Under the pieces are notes generated by a model. That model worked only from the letters and a program-made list of their open reading frames with translations, did no database searches and was not told the DNA's origin. Positions 44,788-52,812 of a stretch of DNA of 64,000 nucleotides are shown here, piece by piece. The DNA is from Microvirga tunisiensis (GTDB lineage Bacteria; Pseudomonadota; Alphaproteobacteria; Rhizobiales; Beijerinckiaceae): assembly GCF_009296175.1 (NCBI RefSeq), contig NZ_VOSK01000010.1, positions 1-64,000 on the forward strand. The letters are read 5' to 3'. The translations under genes and the position numbers were made by a program. Within the stretch, counting starts at the first letter, position 1, and each line of letters starts with the position of its first letter.

Positions 44788-45993
44788 CTAATCCTTCCGT
44801 ACTGCCTTCACCTCGGCCTCGGTCGGCATGAACGACGTGCCGTCCTTGTAGGTCCAGTCCGTCATGCCGCCGGCGGCGCCCTTGAGCACGAGTTTGCCGA
44901 CCCAGGCCCCCATGGTGGACTGGTTGTCGATGCCGCGCATGGTGACGGGACCGATGACGGTGTCGAACTTCGCATCCTCGAGCGCCTTGATGATCGCCTC
45001 GGTCTCCGTGGAGCCCGCGCGGTCGATGGCGTCGCGGATCATGTTGACGACCATATAGCCGAGGAGCGAGCCGAGACGCGGCGTCTCGTTGTACTTGGCG
45101 CGATAGGCATCGACGAAGGCCTTGTGCGTCGGTTCCTTGACCTCGTCCCAGGGATAGCCGGTCACGGTCCAGCCCGCGGGCACCTCGTCCTTCAGGGGCA
45201 GGAGCCATTCGGGCTCGCCGGTGAGGAGCGAGAGGACCGTCGCGCCCTCGAAGAGGCCGCGGGTGTTGCCCTCGCGCACGAACTGGGTGAGGTCGGGTCC
45301 GAAGAGCACGTTGAAGATGCCGTCTGGCTTGGCCTGTTCGAGCGCCGAGGCGGTGGCGCCCGCCTCGATCTTGCCGAGCGCCGGATATTGCTCTGCGACG
45401 ATCTGGGCTCCAGGCACCCGCTCCTGGATCAGGCGCTTGAAGACGGCCGCCGCCGATTGGCCGTATTCGTAGTTCGGCGCGACGATGGCCCAGCGCTTCG
45501 CGCCCGAGGCCTTGGCCTGATCCACCAGCATGCCGACCTGCATGAAGTTGTTGGGCCGGATGCGGAAGGTGTAGCGGTTGCCCTGTGCCATGGTGACGGC
45601 ATCGGTCAGGGGTTCGGCGGCGATGTAGACGATCTTCTTCTGGTTGGCGAAATCCGCCATGGCGACGCCGACATTCGACAGGAACGAGCCGAAGAGCAGC
45701 GATACGCCCTCGCGGCTCACGAGCTCGTCCGCCACGCGGGTGGCGCTGCCTGTGGTCGCGCCGTCGTCGCGCGAGACGATCTCGAGCTTGCGGCCCAGCA
45801 CTCCGCCCTTGGCGTTGATCTCGTCGAGGGCCATCTGCCAGCCGTTGCGATAGGGCACGGTGAAGGCCGCCCATTGCGCATAGGAATTCAGTTCGCCGAT
45901 CTTGATCGGGGCCTGCTGCGCGTGAACCGCCGGCGCTCCGAGCGCGAGCGCTGCTCCAAGAGCCAGCCAGCGGATCGTCGAAATCTTCGCCAT
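44788..45993 (-). CDS. livK: Branched-chain amino acid-type ABC transporter substrate-binding protein
   Basis: A 401-residue periplasmic binding protein of the LivJ/AmiC type. Sec signal MAKISTIRWLALGAALALGAPAVHA; two-lobe fold marks IKIGELNSYAQWAAF, GVLGRKLEIVSRDDGATTGS, and APNYEYGQSAAAVF. The start at 45993 has an AAGGAACG site. It heads the liv unit. The partner amidase gene lies divergently 155 bp away, which hints that the ligand is an amide, but that is inference. Confidence 0.92.
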   Translation of the reverse strand: MAKISTIRWLALGAALALGAPAVHAQQAPIKIGELNSYAQWAAFTVPYRNGWQMALDEINAKGGVLGRKLEIVSRDDGATTGSATRVADELVSREGVSLLFGSFLSNVGVAMADFANQKKIVYIAAEPLTDAVTMAQGNRYTFRIRPNNFMQVGMLVDQAKASGAKRWAIVAPNYEYGQSAAAVFKRLIQERVPGAQIVAEQYPALGKIEAGATASALEQAKPDGIFNVLFGPDLTQFVREGNTRGLFEGATVLSLLTGEPEWLLPLKDEVPAGWTVTGYPWDEVKEPTHKAFVDAYRAKYNETPRLGSLLGYMVVNMIRDAIDRAGSTETEAIIKALEDAKFDTVIGPVTMRGIDNQSTMGAWVGKLVLKGAAGGMTDWTYKDGTSFMPTEAEVKAVRKD

Positions 45994-46148
45994 TGCACGT
46001 TCCTTGCAAACGAGAACCTGCGTGGATTTAGGGCCAATCCCGGTTCGAAGAAAGCCCAAACTGCCGAGCTTCGTGAATTCCTGCCTTGCTTGAGCCAGGG
46101 AGGCAATGACACATTCGCCGCCTTCGTTCCCTGAACCCGGACAGGCCC

Positions 46149-47342
46149 ATGCTCCTCGATCGAGACCCCGCCCATGCTTTCATGCCTTACCCGGCCATTC
46201 CAGTCCCCCATGCATCGAGCGGCCCGCTGTCGGGTCTGACCTTCGCCGCCAAGGATCTGTTCGATGTGGCCGGCTACCCGACGAGTGCGGGATCGCCCCA
46301 CATGCTTGCCATGTCTGGCACCAAGACCCGGACGGCACCCACGGTGCAGAGGCTTCTCGATTCGGGCGCCCGTCTCGTCGGCAAGACGATCACCGACGAG
46401 CTGGCCTTTTCCATGAGCGGCAAGAACGCCCATTTCGGCGCGCCGGTGAACGGCGGTGCGCCGGATCGCATTCCGGGCGGCTCGTCCTCGGGCTCGGCGT
46501 CTGCCGTCTCGAACGGGCTGTGCGATTTCGCGCTCGGCACCGATACGGGCGGGTCCGTGCGGGCGCCGGCCAACCATTGCGGCCTCTTCGGCATTCGTCC
46601 GACCCATGGCCGGGTGAGCCTCGAAGGGTGCCACGATCTTGCGCCCTCCTTCGACACCTGCGGATATTTCACCCGCGACGGCGCCACTTTCGCCCGGGTC
46701 GGCGAGGTGCTGCTCGGGAAGGATCCCCAGCCGCTGCAGCCGAGCCCACGGGTACTCCTGGCGCGCGACGCCTTTGCCCTTCTCCACAAAGAGGTGCGAG
46801 AGGCGCTTGCCCCGGCGCTGCGTCAAGCGGAAGGAGTGCTCGGCCAGCCGGAGCAGACCGAGGCGGCGCCGGACGGCTTCACGGCCCTTTACTGGGCGAT
46901 GCGCTATATCCAGAGCCGCGAGGCCTGGACGGTCGATGGACCGATGATCGAGCGCTACCATCCGCCTCTCGGCCCCGGCGTAGCCGACCGGTTCGAGTTC
47001 TCGAGGGCCGTGACGGATGCGCAAGTGGCGGAAGCTCAGGTGATTCGGGCGGCTTTCCGTAAGCGGTTCGGCGCGCTCCTCGCCGATGACGCAGTGCTGA
47101 TCCTGCCGACCATGCCCGACATCGCGCCGCTGCTCTCGGAGAGTGACGAGGCCCTGAACGATTATCGCAACAACGCCCTGAACCTGCTCTGCCTGTCGGT
47201 TCTGTCGGGCCTGCCGCAGGTCTCGATCCCGCTCGCGTCCCGATCCGGCGCGCCCCTGGGGCTGTCGCTCATGGGACCGGCCGGGTCCGATATGAGTCTT
47301 GTTGCACTGGCACACCGAATCGCCGACAGCGCATCCGAATGA
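46149..47342 (+). CDS. Amidase-signature hydrolase
   Basis: A 397-residue amidase-signature (AS) enzyme, shorter than usual (about 450-500). The Ser-cisSer-Lys triad is visible: Lys in LTFAAKDLFDVAGY, cis-Ser in IPGGSSSGSASAVSNGL, and the nucleophile in ALGTDTGGSVRAPANHCGL. The C-terminal part NALNLLCLSVLSGLPQVSIPL fits the fold. It hydrolyses a carboxamide to acid and ammonia in the cytoplasm. It is divergent from the liv operon and so may act on its imported substrate. Followed by a family C repeat. Confidence 0.88.
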   Translation: MLLDRDPAHAFMPYPAIPVPHASSGPLSGLTFAAKDLFDVAGYPTSAGSPHMLAMSGTKTRTAPTVQRLLDSGARLVGKTITDELAFSMSGKNAHFGAPVNGGAPDRIPGGSSSGSASAVSNGLCDFALGTDTGGSVRAPANHCGLFGIRPTHGRVSLEGCHDLAPSFDTCGYFTRDGATFARVGEVLLGKDPQPLQPSPRVLLARDAFALLHKEVREALAPALRQAEGVLGQPEQTEAAPDGFTALYWAMRYIQSREAWTVDGPMIERYHPPLGPGVADRFEFSRAVTDAQVAEAQVIRAAFRKRFGALLADDAVLILPTMPDIAPLLSESDEALNDYRNNALNLLCLSVLSGLPQVSIPLASRSGAPLGLSLMGPAGSDMSLVALAHRIADSASE

Positions 47343-47404
47343 CGGGACCCATCCCGCCTGGCCGGAGTTACCGGCAGGAGCGAGGGAGCACACAAACCGC
47401 CTCG

Positions 47405-47513
47405 AGCGCATCGTGCGAAAACGTGGACACGGTTTCCCGGACCGAACGATGCGCCATTTAAGGGATTGAGCATCGGACCCAGAAGTGGGGTCACTTCTGG
47501 GTCCGATGCCCTA
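47405..47513. repeat. Intergenic palindromic repeat, family C (copy 2, inverted)
   Basis: GAGCGCATCGTGCG hairpin, then GAGCATCGGACCCAGAAGTG with its mate CACTTCTGGGTCCGATGCCC. Reverse complement of the layout at 24394-24508. Confidence 0.88.
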
Positions 47514-47525
47514 AGGGGAAGAAAC

Positions 47526-48404
47526 ATGACACATCCAGCCGTTCATCCGGAAACACCTCATGTGGCGGTGGCGAGTGCCTGCATCGTGGGCGAAGGACCC
47601 GTCTGGGACCATCGCTCGAACACGCTCTTCTGGGTCGACATCAAGAACCCGGGCATCTGGCGTTACCATCCGGAGACGACGGAGCATTTTCGCGTCGACG
47701 CGCCGGAACGGGTGGGCTTCATCGCCCTGACGCCCGACCAGGATGTGGTCGTCGCCGGCTTCAAGTCGGGGCTTGCCCGCTTCAATCTCAGGACCGGCGA
47801 AGTGCAGCCCATCGTGTCTCCCGACAAGGACAAGCCGAACAACCGCATCAACGACGGCCATGTGGGACCGGACGGCGCCATCTATTTCGGCACCATGGAC
47901 GATGAGGAGAAAGAGGGCTCGGGTGCCTTCTGGCGCTGGGACGGCAAGGAGCTGACCCAGTTCCATTCCGGCATCGTCGTCACCAACGGACCGGCCTTCA
48001 GCCCGGACGGGCAGATGCTTTACGCAACCGACACGATGGATGGAACGGTCTATGTTCTGGATGCTCAAGGAGGCCAGATCGGCAAGCCGCGCCCATTCGT
48101 CCGCTTCGAAGAAGGGTGGGCCCATCCGGATGGCATGGCGGTCGATGCGGAGGGTTATGTCTGGGTCTGCCACTGGGGCGCTTCGCGCATCACCCGCTTC
48201 GCGCCGGACGGTTCGGTCGAACGCATCGTGCCCGTTCCCACGGCGCAGGTGACGAAATGCGCCTTCGGCGGGCCCGATCTCACCACGCTCTACATCACCA
48301 CGGCGGCCATCGGCCGCGATCCGCATATCGACGTGATGGCAGGCCATCTCTTCAAGGTCGAGACAGACGTTCGTGGCCTTCAGGCCCACATTTTCGAGGG
48401 GTAG
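47526..48404 (+). CDS. SMP-30/gluconolactonase-family lactonase
   Basis: A 292-residue six-bladed beta-propeller of the SMP-30/Gluconolactonase/LRE family. Metal-site Glu in IVGEGPVWDHRSNTLFWVD; Asn in NNRINDGHVGPDGAIYFGTM; Asn/Asp in TNGPAFSPDGQMLYATDT; and HPDGMAVDAEGYVWVCHWG. It hydrolyses sugar lactones to aldonates. The start at 47526 has AAGGGGAAG. The galM-like gene begins 5 bp after it, so they form a sugar-handling pair. The specific lactone is unknown. Confidence 0.92.
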   Translation: MTHPAVHPETPHVAVASACIVGEGPVWDHRSNTLFWVDIKNPGIWRYHPETTEHFRVDAPERVGFIALTPDQDVVVAGFKSGLARFNLRTGEVQPIVSPDKDKPNNRINDGHVGPDGAIYFGTMDDEEKEGSGAFWRWDGKELTQFHSGIVVTNGPAFSPDGQMLYATDTMDGTVYVLDAQGGQIGKPRPFVRFEEGWAHPDGMAVDAEGYVWVCHWGASRITRFAPDGSVERIVPVPTAQVTKCAFGGPDLTTLYITTAAIGRDPHIDVMAGHLFKVETDVRGLQAHIFEG

Positions 48405-48409
48405 GGATC

Positions 48410-49411
48410 ATGACTATCGAGCGTTTCGGCACCTTGAACGGGCAGGATGTGCTGCAGGTCTCGCTGACGGGACCGGACGGCATCGCGATGCAGGTCCTCA
48501 CCTGGGGCGCCGTGGTGCGGGATCTCGCCGTGCCACTGGCCGGGAGCTCGCAGCGGGTGGTGCTGGGTCTGAATTCCATTGAGGATTACGTCGCCCATTC
48601 CCCTTATTTCGGTGCCATCGTCGGGCGCTACGGCAACCGTATCGGGAAGGCACAATTCATTCTGAACGGCGAGACCTACGGGCTCGATGCCAACGAGGGC
48701 GAGAACCAGCTTCACGGAGGCAGCAAGGGCTTCGGCACGCGCCTGTGGAGCATCGTCGACCACACGTCTTCCAGCGTAACCCTGAGCTTGGTGTCCGAAG
48801 ACGGCGACATGGGCTATCCGGGCCGCCTCGTGGCGACCTGCACCTATACCCTCCTGCCGTCGCTTCGCCTTCGGATCGAGCTTGAGGCGACGACCGACAT
48901 GCCGACGCCGGTCAACCTCACCACCCATGGCTATTTCAACCTTGACGGCGGCCCCGACATTTCCTCCCATGAGCTGACGATCGCAGGCGACTTCATCACG
49001 CCGACCCGGCCCGATCTCATTCCGACGGGCGAGATCGTGTCGGTTGCAGGCACCGACTACGATTTCACAGCGCCGAGGCCGATCCATGGGGCGCAGCCCA
49101 CCCTCTACGACATCAACTACGTGCTGCGCGGGCCCTATGGCGAGCTTCGCCGCGCGGCGACACTGGAGTCACGCCAGAATGGTCTCTCTATGGAATTGTG
49201 GACCACGGAGCCCGGCGTTCAGTTCTATGACGGTCATCTGATCGACATGCCGGTCCAGGGCTTGGGCGGCACCCAGTACGGCCGCCATGGCGGGCTTTGC
49301 CTGGAGCCGCAGCGCTTCCCCGACAGCCCCAATAAAGCCCATTTTCCATCGTCTATCCTGCCGCGCGGGCAGGTTTCCCGACAGGTCAGCGAGCTCCGGT
49401 TCTCTCGTTGA
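48410..49411 (+). CDS. galM: Aldose 1-epimerase
   Basis: A 333-residue mutarotase. It interconverts alpha and beta aldoses. Marks: GRYGNRIGKAQFILNGETY, LHGGSKGFGTRLW with the first active-site His, VNLTTHGYFNLDGG with the second His, and the base-Glu region HGGLCLEPQRFPDSPN. It has a GAGGGGTAGGGA site overlapping the previous stop. Operon with the SMP-30 lactonase. Confidence 0.93.
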   Translation: MTIERFGTLNGQDVLQVSLTGPDGIAMQVLTWGAVVRDLAVPLAGSSQRVVLGLNSIEDYVAHSPYFGAIVGRYGNRIGKAQFILNGETYGLDANEGENQLHGGSKGFGTRLWSIVDHTSSSVTLSLVSEDGDMGYPGRLVATCTYTLLPSLRLRIELEATTDMPTPVNLTTHGYFNLDGGPDISSHELTIAGDFITPTRPDLIPTGEIVSVAGTDYDFTAPRPIHGAQPTLYDINYVLRGPYGELRRAATLESRQNGLSMELWTTEPGVQFYDGHLIDMPVQGLGGTQYGRHGGLCLEPQRFPDSPNKAHFPSSILPRGQVSRQVSELRFSR

Positions 49412-49498
49412 GCGAGGGAACTTTGCTTTTGTGGAATTGTTCTTCTTTGTAGGCGTTGCGTTTCCGGTCAAACACGAACCAAGAAGGGATAGTTCCCC

Positions 49499-49675
49499 AT
49501 GCCGGTGCTCGATGCGAAAGCCTTGGAGATCGACCCAAAGGGAGCGGCCTTCCTGAAGAGTGTTTTGCGTCCTATGCCCGTGCCGCAGGCGCCCCCCAAG
49601 GAAGCATCCCGGATCGTCAAGATCCGGTTCTACGCGCTGAAGCGGTCAAGGGAGTTCGCGACCGGCGCGGCGTGA
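49499..49675 (+). CDS. Short open reading frame, unknown function
   Basis: A 58-residue frame, below common ORF cut-offs, in the 293-bp gap between galM and the M3 peptidase. It reads MPVLDAKALEIDPKGAAF, then LRPMPVPQAPPKEASRI, then KIRFYALKRSREFATGAA. An AAGGGA site lies 8-13 nt upstream. The composition looks protein-like, with a helical N-terminus, Pro-rich middle and basic tail. I do not recognise it; it may be spurious. Confidence 0.4.
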   Translation: MPVLDAKALEIDPKGAAFLKSVLRPMPVPQAPPKEASRIVKIRFYALKRSREFATGAA

Positions 49676-49704
49676 CGGGCCATTTTCAGGCCCGCCAGCT
49701 TTTC

Positions 49705-51783
49705 TCACGCATCTTCAACCACGGCCGCCAATCCGCGCTTGGCAAGAAGCGCGTCTGCGGTCGGCAGGCGCCCGCGGAAGGCCGTATAGGCCTCGGCCGG
49801 GTCGCGCAGATTGCCGGCTGAGTAGATGAAGCGCTTCAGCTTGTCCGCCATGTCCTTGTTGAAGGCATCGCCCGTCTCTTTGAAAGCCGTGAAGGCGTCT
49901 GCATCCAGCACCTCCGACCAGAGATAGCTGTAATAGCCCGACGAATAGCCATCGCCGGAAAATACATGCGTGAAATGCGGCGTGCGATGCCGCATGATGA
50001 TCTCGCGCGGCATGCCGATCGTCCGCAGGGTTTCCGCCTCGAAAGCCGACACGTCGAGATTGCCTAGATCCTTGCGGCGGTGAAGCGCCAGATCGACGAA
50101 GGCGGAGGACAGATATTCGACCGTGGCGAAGCCCTGGTTGAAATTGCGCGCGGCCATCAGACGTTCGAGCAGTTCTTCCGGAATCGGTTCGCCGGTCCGG
50201 TAATGGGTTGCATACCAACGCAGGATGTCAGGCTGCGACAGCCAGTGCTCGTAGAGCTGCGAGGGAAGCTCCACGAAATCCGTCGACACGGCCGTGCCGG
50301 CAAGAAGCGGATAGGTTACGTTCGAGAGCAGGCCGTGCAGGCCATGGCCGAACTCATGGAACAGCGTGCGCGCATCATCAAAACTCAGGAGCGACGGCTC
50401 ACCCGCGGCACCCTTGGCGAAGTTCATCACGTTGACGATGATCGGCCGGATATCGCCGGTAAGCTTTTCCTGCGAGCGGAAGGCGCTCATCCAGGCGCCG
50501 CTGCGCTTGGACGAGCGCGCGAAATAATCCCCGATGAAGGTACCGATGTGATTGCCGCCTGCATCCAACACCTGCCAAGCGCGGATGTCAGGGTGATAGC
50601 GCGGGAAGTCCTTCAGCTCCTCGAAGCTGAGACCGAAGAGCCGGTGCGCCGTCTCGAACGAAGCCTCGATGATCCGGTCGAGCTGGAAATAGGGCTTGAT
50701 GGTCGCTTCATCGAGATTGTGACGCGCCATGCGGACCTGATCGGCATAATAGCGCCAGTCCCACGGCTCGATGACGATATTGTCGCCGATCGATTGTGCC
50801 TGGGCCTGCAGATCGTCGCGCTCCCTTTTCGCGCGGGCGATGGCCGGCGTCCAGACGTCGTTCAGGAGCTTCTGCACGTTGTCGGGTGTCTTTGCCATCG
50901 TGTCGGCGAGCTTGAAATCGGAGAACGTCTCGTAGCCGAGAAGTTTCGCCCGCTCCGCACGCAAGGCCGCCGTCTCGGCGATGATCGCCTTGTTGTCGGT
51001 AGCATTGCCATTGTCGCCGCGCGCTGCCCAGGCTTTGAAAGCCTGCTCGCGTAGATCGCGCCGCTTGGAGAATTGCAGGAAAGGCTCAATGCTGGAGCGG
51101 GAGAGGGTGATCACATACTTGCCCTTCAGCCCGCGCTCCTCGGCAGCCTGAGCCGCTGCTTCGCGTAGGAAAGACGGCAGACCTTCGAGATCGGCTTCGC
51201 CCTCGAGAACGAGCTGATAGGATTTCTCGTCCGCCAGCACGTTCTGCGAGAAATGAGTGCCAAGACTCGCCAGCCTCTCGGTAATGGCGGCGAGGCGCTT
51301 CTTCTCGTCCAGTCCGAGCTTCGCACCGGCGCGCACGAAAATGGTGTGGTAACGGTCGAGGACGCGGGCCTGCTCAGAGGAAAGACCGAGGCTGTCGCGC
51401 TTCTCGTAGAGCGCCGCCACGCGCTTGTAGAGCGCCTCGTTCATGAAGATGCTGTTGCGGTGCTTGGCAAGGATCGGAGCCATCTCGCGCTCGACGGCCT
51501 GGATCGCATCATTGGTGTGCGAACCGGCAAGATTGAAGAACACACCACCGACCTTCTTCAGCGTCTGTCCGCTCATCTCCAGCGCTTCGATGGTGTTGGC
51601 GAAGGTCGGCACCTCCGCATTGTCGGCAATGGCCGCGATCTGCGCCTGCTGCTCGGCGAGCGCCGTGTCGAAGGCAGGTTTGTAATGCTCCGGTGCGATG
51701 CTCTCGAAGGGCGGAAGACCGAAAGGGGTGGTCCAGGATGCAAGGAGAGGATTGCCTGAAAGAGCTGTGTCTGAAGCCGTCAT
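49705..51783 (-). CDS. M3-family metallopeptidase (oligopeptidase A / Dcp-like)
   Basis: A 692-residue M3A zinc peptidase, close in length to oligopeptidase A (about 680) and Dcp. The zinc motif His476-Glu-Phe-Gly-His480 lies in ARTLFHEFGHGLHGLLSN, with the third ligand in EYLSSAF-type helix and the substrate loop FSGDGYSSGYYSYLWSEV. It degrades short peptides in the cytoplasm. The start at 51783 has a GGCAGGA site. It is single, not linked to prlC-type neighbours. Confidence 0.93.
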   Translation of the reverse strand: MTASDTALSGNPLLASWTTPFGLPPFESIAPEHYKPAFDTALAEQQAQIAAIADNAEVPTFANTIEALEMSGQTLKKVGGVFFNLAGSHTNDAIQAVEREMAPILAKHRNSIFMNEALYKRVAALYEKRDSLGLSSEQARVLDRYHTIFVRAGAKLGLDEKKRLAAITERLASLGTHFSQNVLADEKSYQLVLEGEADLEGLPSFLREAAAQAAEERGLKGKYVITLSRSSIEPFLQFSKRRDLREQAFKAWAARGDNGNATDNKAIIAETAALRAERAKLLGYETFSDFKLADTMAKTPDNVQKLLNDVWTPAIARAKRERDDLQAQAQSIGDNIVIEPWDWRYYADQVRMARHNLDEATIKPYFQLDRIIEASFETAHRLFGLSFEELKDFPRYHPDIRAWQVLDAGGNHIGTFIGDYFARSSKRSGAWMSAFRSQEKLTGDIRPIIVNVMNFAKGAAGEPSLLSFDDARTLFHEFGHGLHGLLSNVTYPLLAGTAVSTDFVELPSQLYEHWLSQPDILRWYATHYRTGEPIPEELLERLMAARNFNQGFATVEYLSSAFVDLALHRRKDLGNLDVSAFEAETLRTIGMPREIIMRHRTPHFTHVFSGDGYSSGYYSYLWSEVLDADAFTAFKETGDAFNKDMADKLKRFIYSAGNLRDPAEAYTAFRGRLPTADALLAKRGLAAVVEDA

Positions 51784-51826
51784 GATCGGTCCTGCCTCTG
51801 AATGAAAGGGCTTAGTCTTAATCATC

Positions 51827-52618
51827 TCATCCGTTCGCGGAAAGGGGGCCGGCGTTCGCCGGAGCCGCCGTGCCCGCGAGATGACGCTGCAGGAACTCCA
51901 GGGACCGGGCGGTCGCATCGTCTTCCGCCGCCCCCCTGAAGCCGTGGCCCTGTCCGGGATAGACCTTGATTTCATGCGGCACGCTCTGTTGGCGCAGCAG
52001 CGCCTCGATCGCATAGGCGTTCGCCACCGGCACGATGGGATCGGCCGAGCCGTGCAGGACCAGGGTTGGCGGCAGCTTGGACGTGGTGGCGATTGCACCC
52101 TGCGGCAGCGGCCCGAAATAGTTCACCAGCGCCCTCACGCGCGGATCCGTGCTCGCCACGGCAAGTCCCAGTGCCGCTCCGAGCGAGATCCCGATGATGC
52201 CGATGCGATGTTGGTCGGCTCCCGGATGATCCGACGCGAAGGCGAGCGCATCCTGTACCGTGCCCATCCAGGGCATGAAGTTCTGGAACAGGGTGCTGAA
52301 AGAGGCCCGCTTCTCGCCCGTGCGGTCGAGATAGTGAACGAGGTGAACTTGGTAGCCGGCCGCCGCGACATCGCGGGCGCCCTCGCGGTACTGCGTATTA
52401 TAGTTCAGGCCATCAGCGCCATGGAGCATGAGAACCGTGGGACGGGGCGAGGAGCCGGCCGTCTGGAAGGTTTCGACGGCAATGGCCTTGCCTCCACTTT
52501 TGAAGCTGCTTCGTTGGGTGGTGACTGGCATTGCGTTCGGCTTGTCCTGTTGGGCATGAGCGGTCGAAGAGGCAGCAAGGGCTGCACCGATCAGGATACT
52601 GCGTCTGGTGATCGACAT
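51827..52618 (-). CDS. Exported dienelactone-hydrolase-like alpha/beta hydrolase
   Basis: A 263-residue hydrolase. MSITRRSILIGAALAASSTAHA suggests a twin-arginine (RR) export signal. The nucleophile elbow is GIIGISLGAALGLAV with Ser where typical dienelactone hydrolases have Cys; Asp is in VLHGSADPIVPVANA and His in GQGHGFRGAAEDDA. It would act in the periplasm on an ester or lactone. The start at 52618 is chosen for the signal; a start at 52693 is possible. Confidence 0.82.
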   Translation of the reverse strand: MSITRRSILIGAALAASSTAHAQQDKPNAMPVTTQRSSFKSGGKAIAVETFQTAGSSPRPTVLMLHGADGLNYNTQYREGARDVAAAGYQVHLVHYLDRTGEKRASFSTLFQNFMPWMGTVQDALAFASDHPGADQHRIGIIGISLGAALGLAVASTDPRVRALVNYFGPLPQGAIATTSKLPPTLVLHGSADPIVPVANAYAIEALLRQQSVPHEIKVYPGQGHGFRGAAEDDATARSLEFLQRHLAGTAAPANAGPLSANG

Positions 52619-52812
52619 GGGGCTGGGCGTTAAGGCGGGACTATCGGGATCTTTGGGAGATGGGATCGGCTTTCCCGTGCTTGCAGATGGCAAAAGGTCC
52701 CAGCTTTTCTCGAACAGACAAGCTTCCTGCTCTGCTCAAGGATCGTTTGGCCCTTGGAGGCGTTGTTTGCAGGTCGGCGAGATCGTCTCGCGGCTCAGCA
52801 GAGATTGACCGT

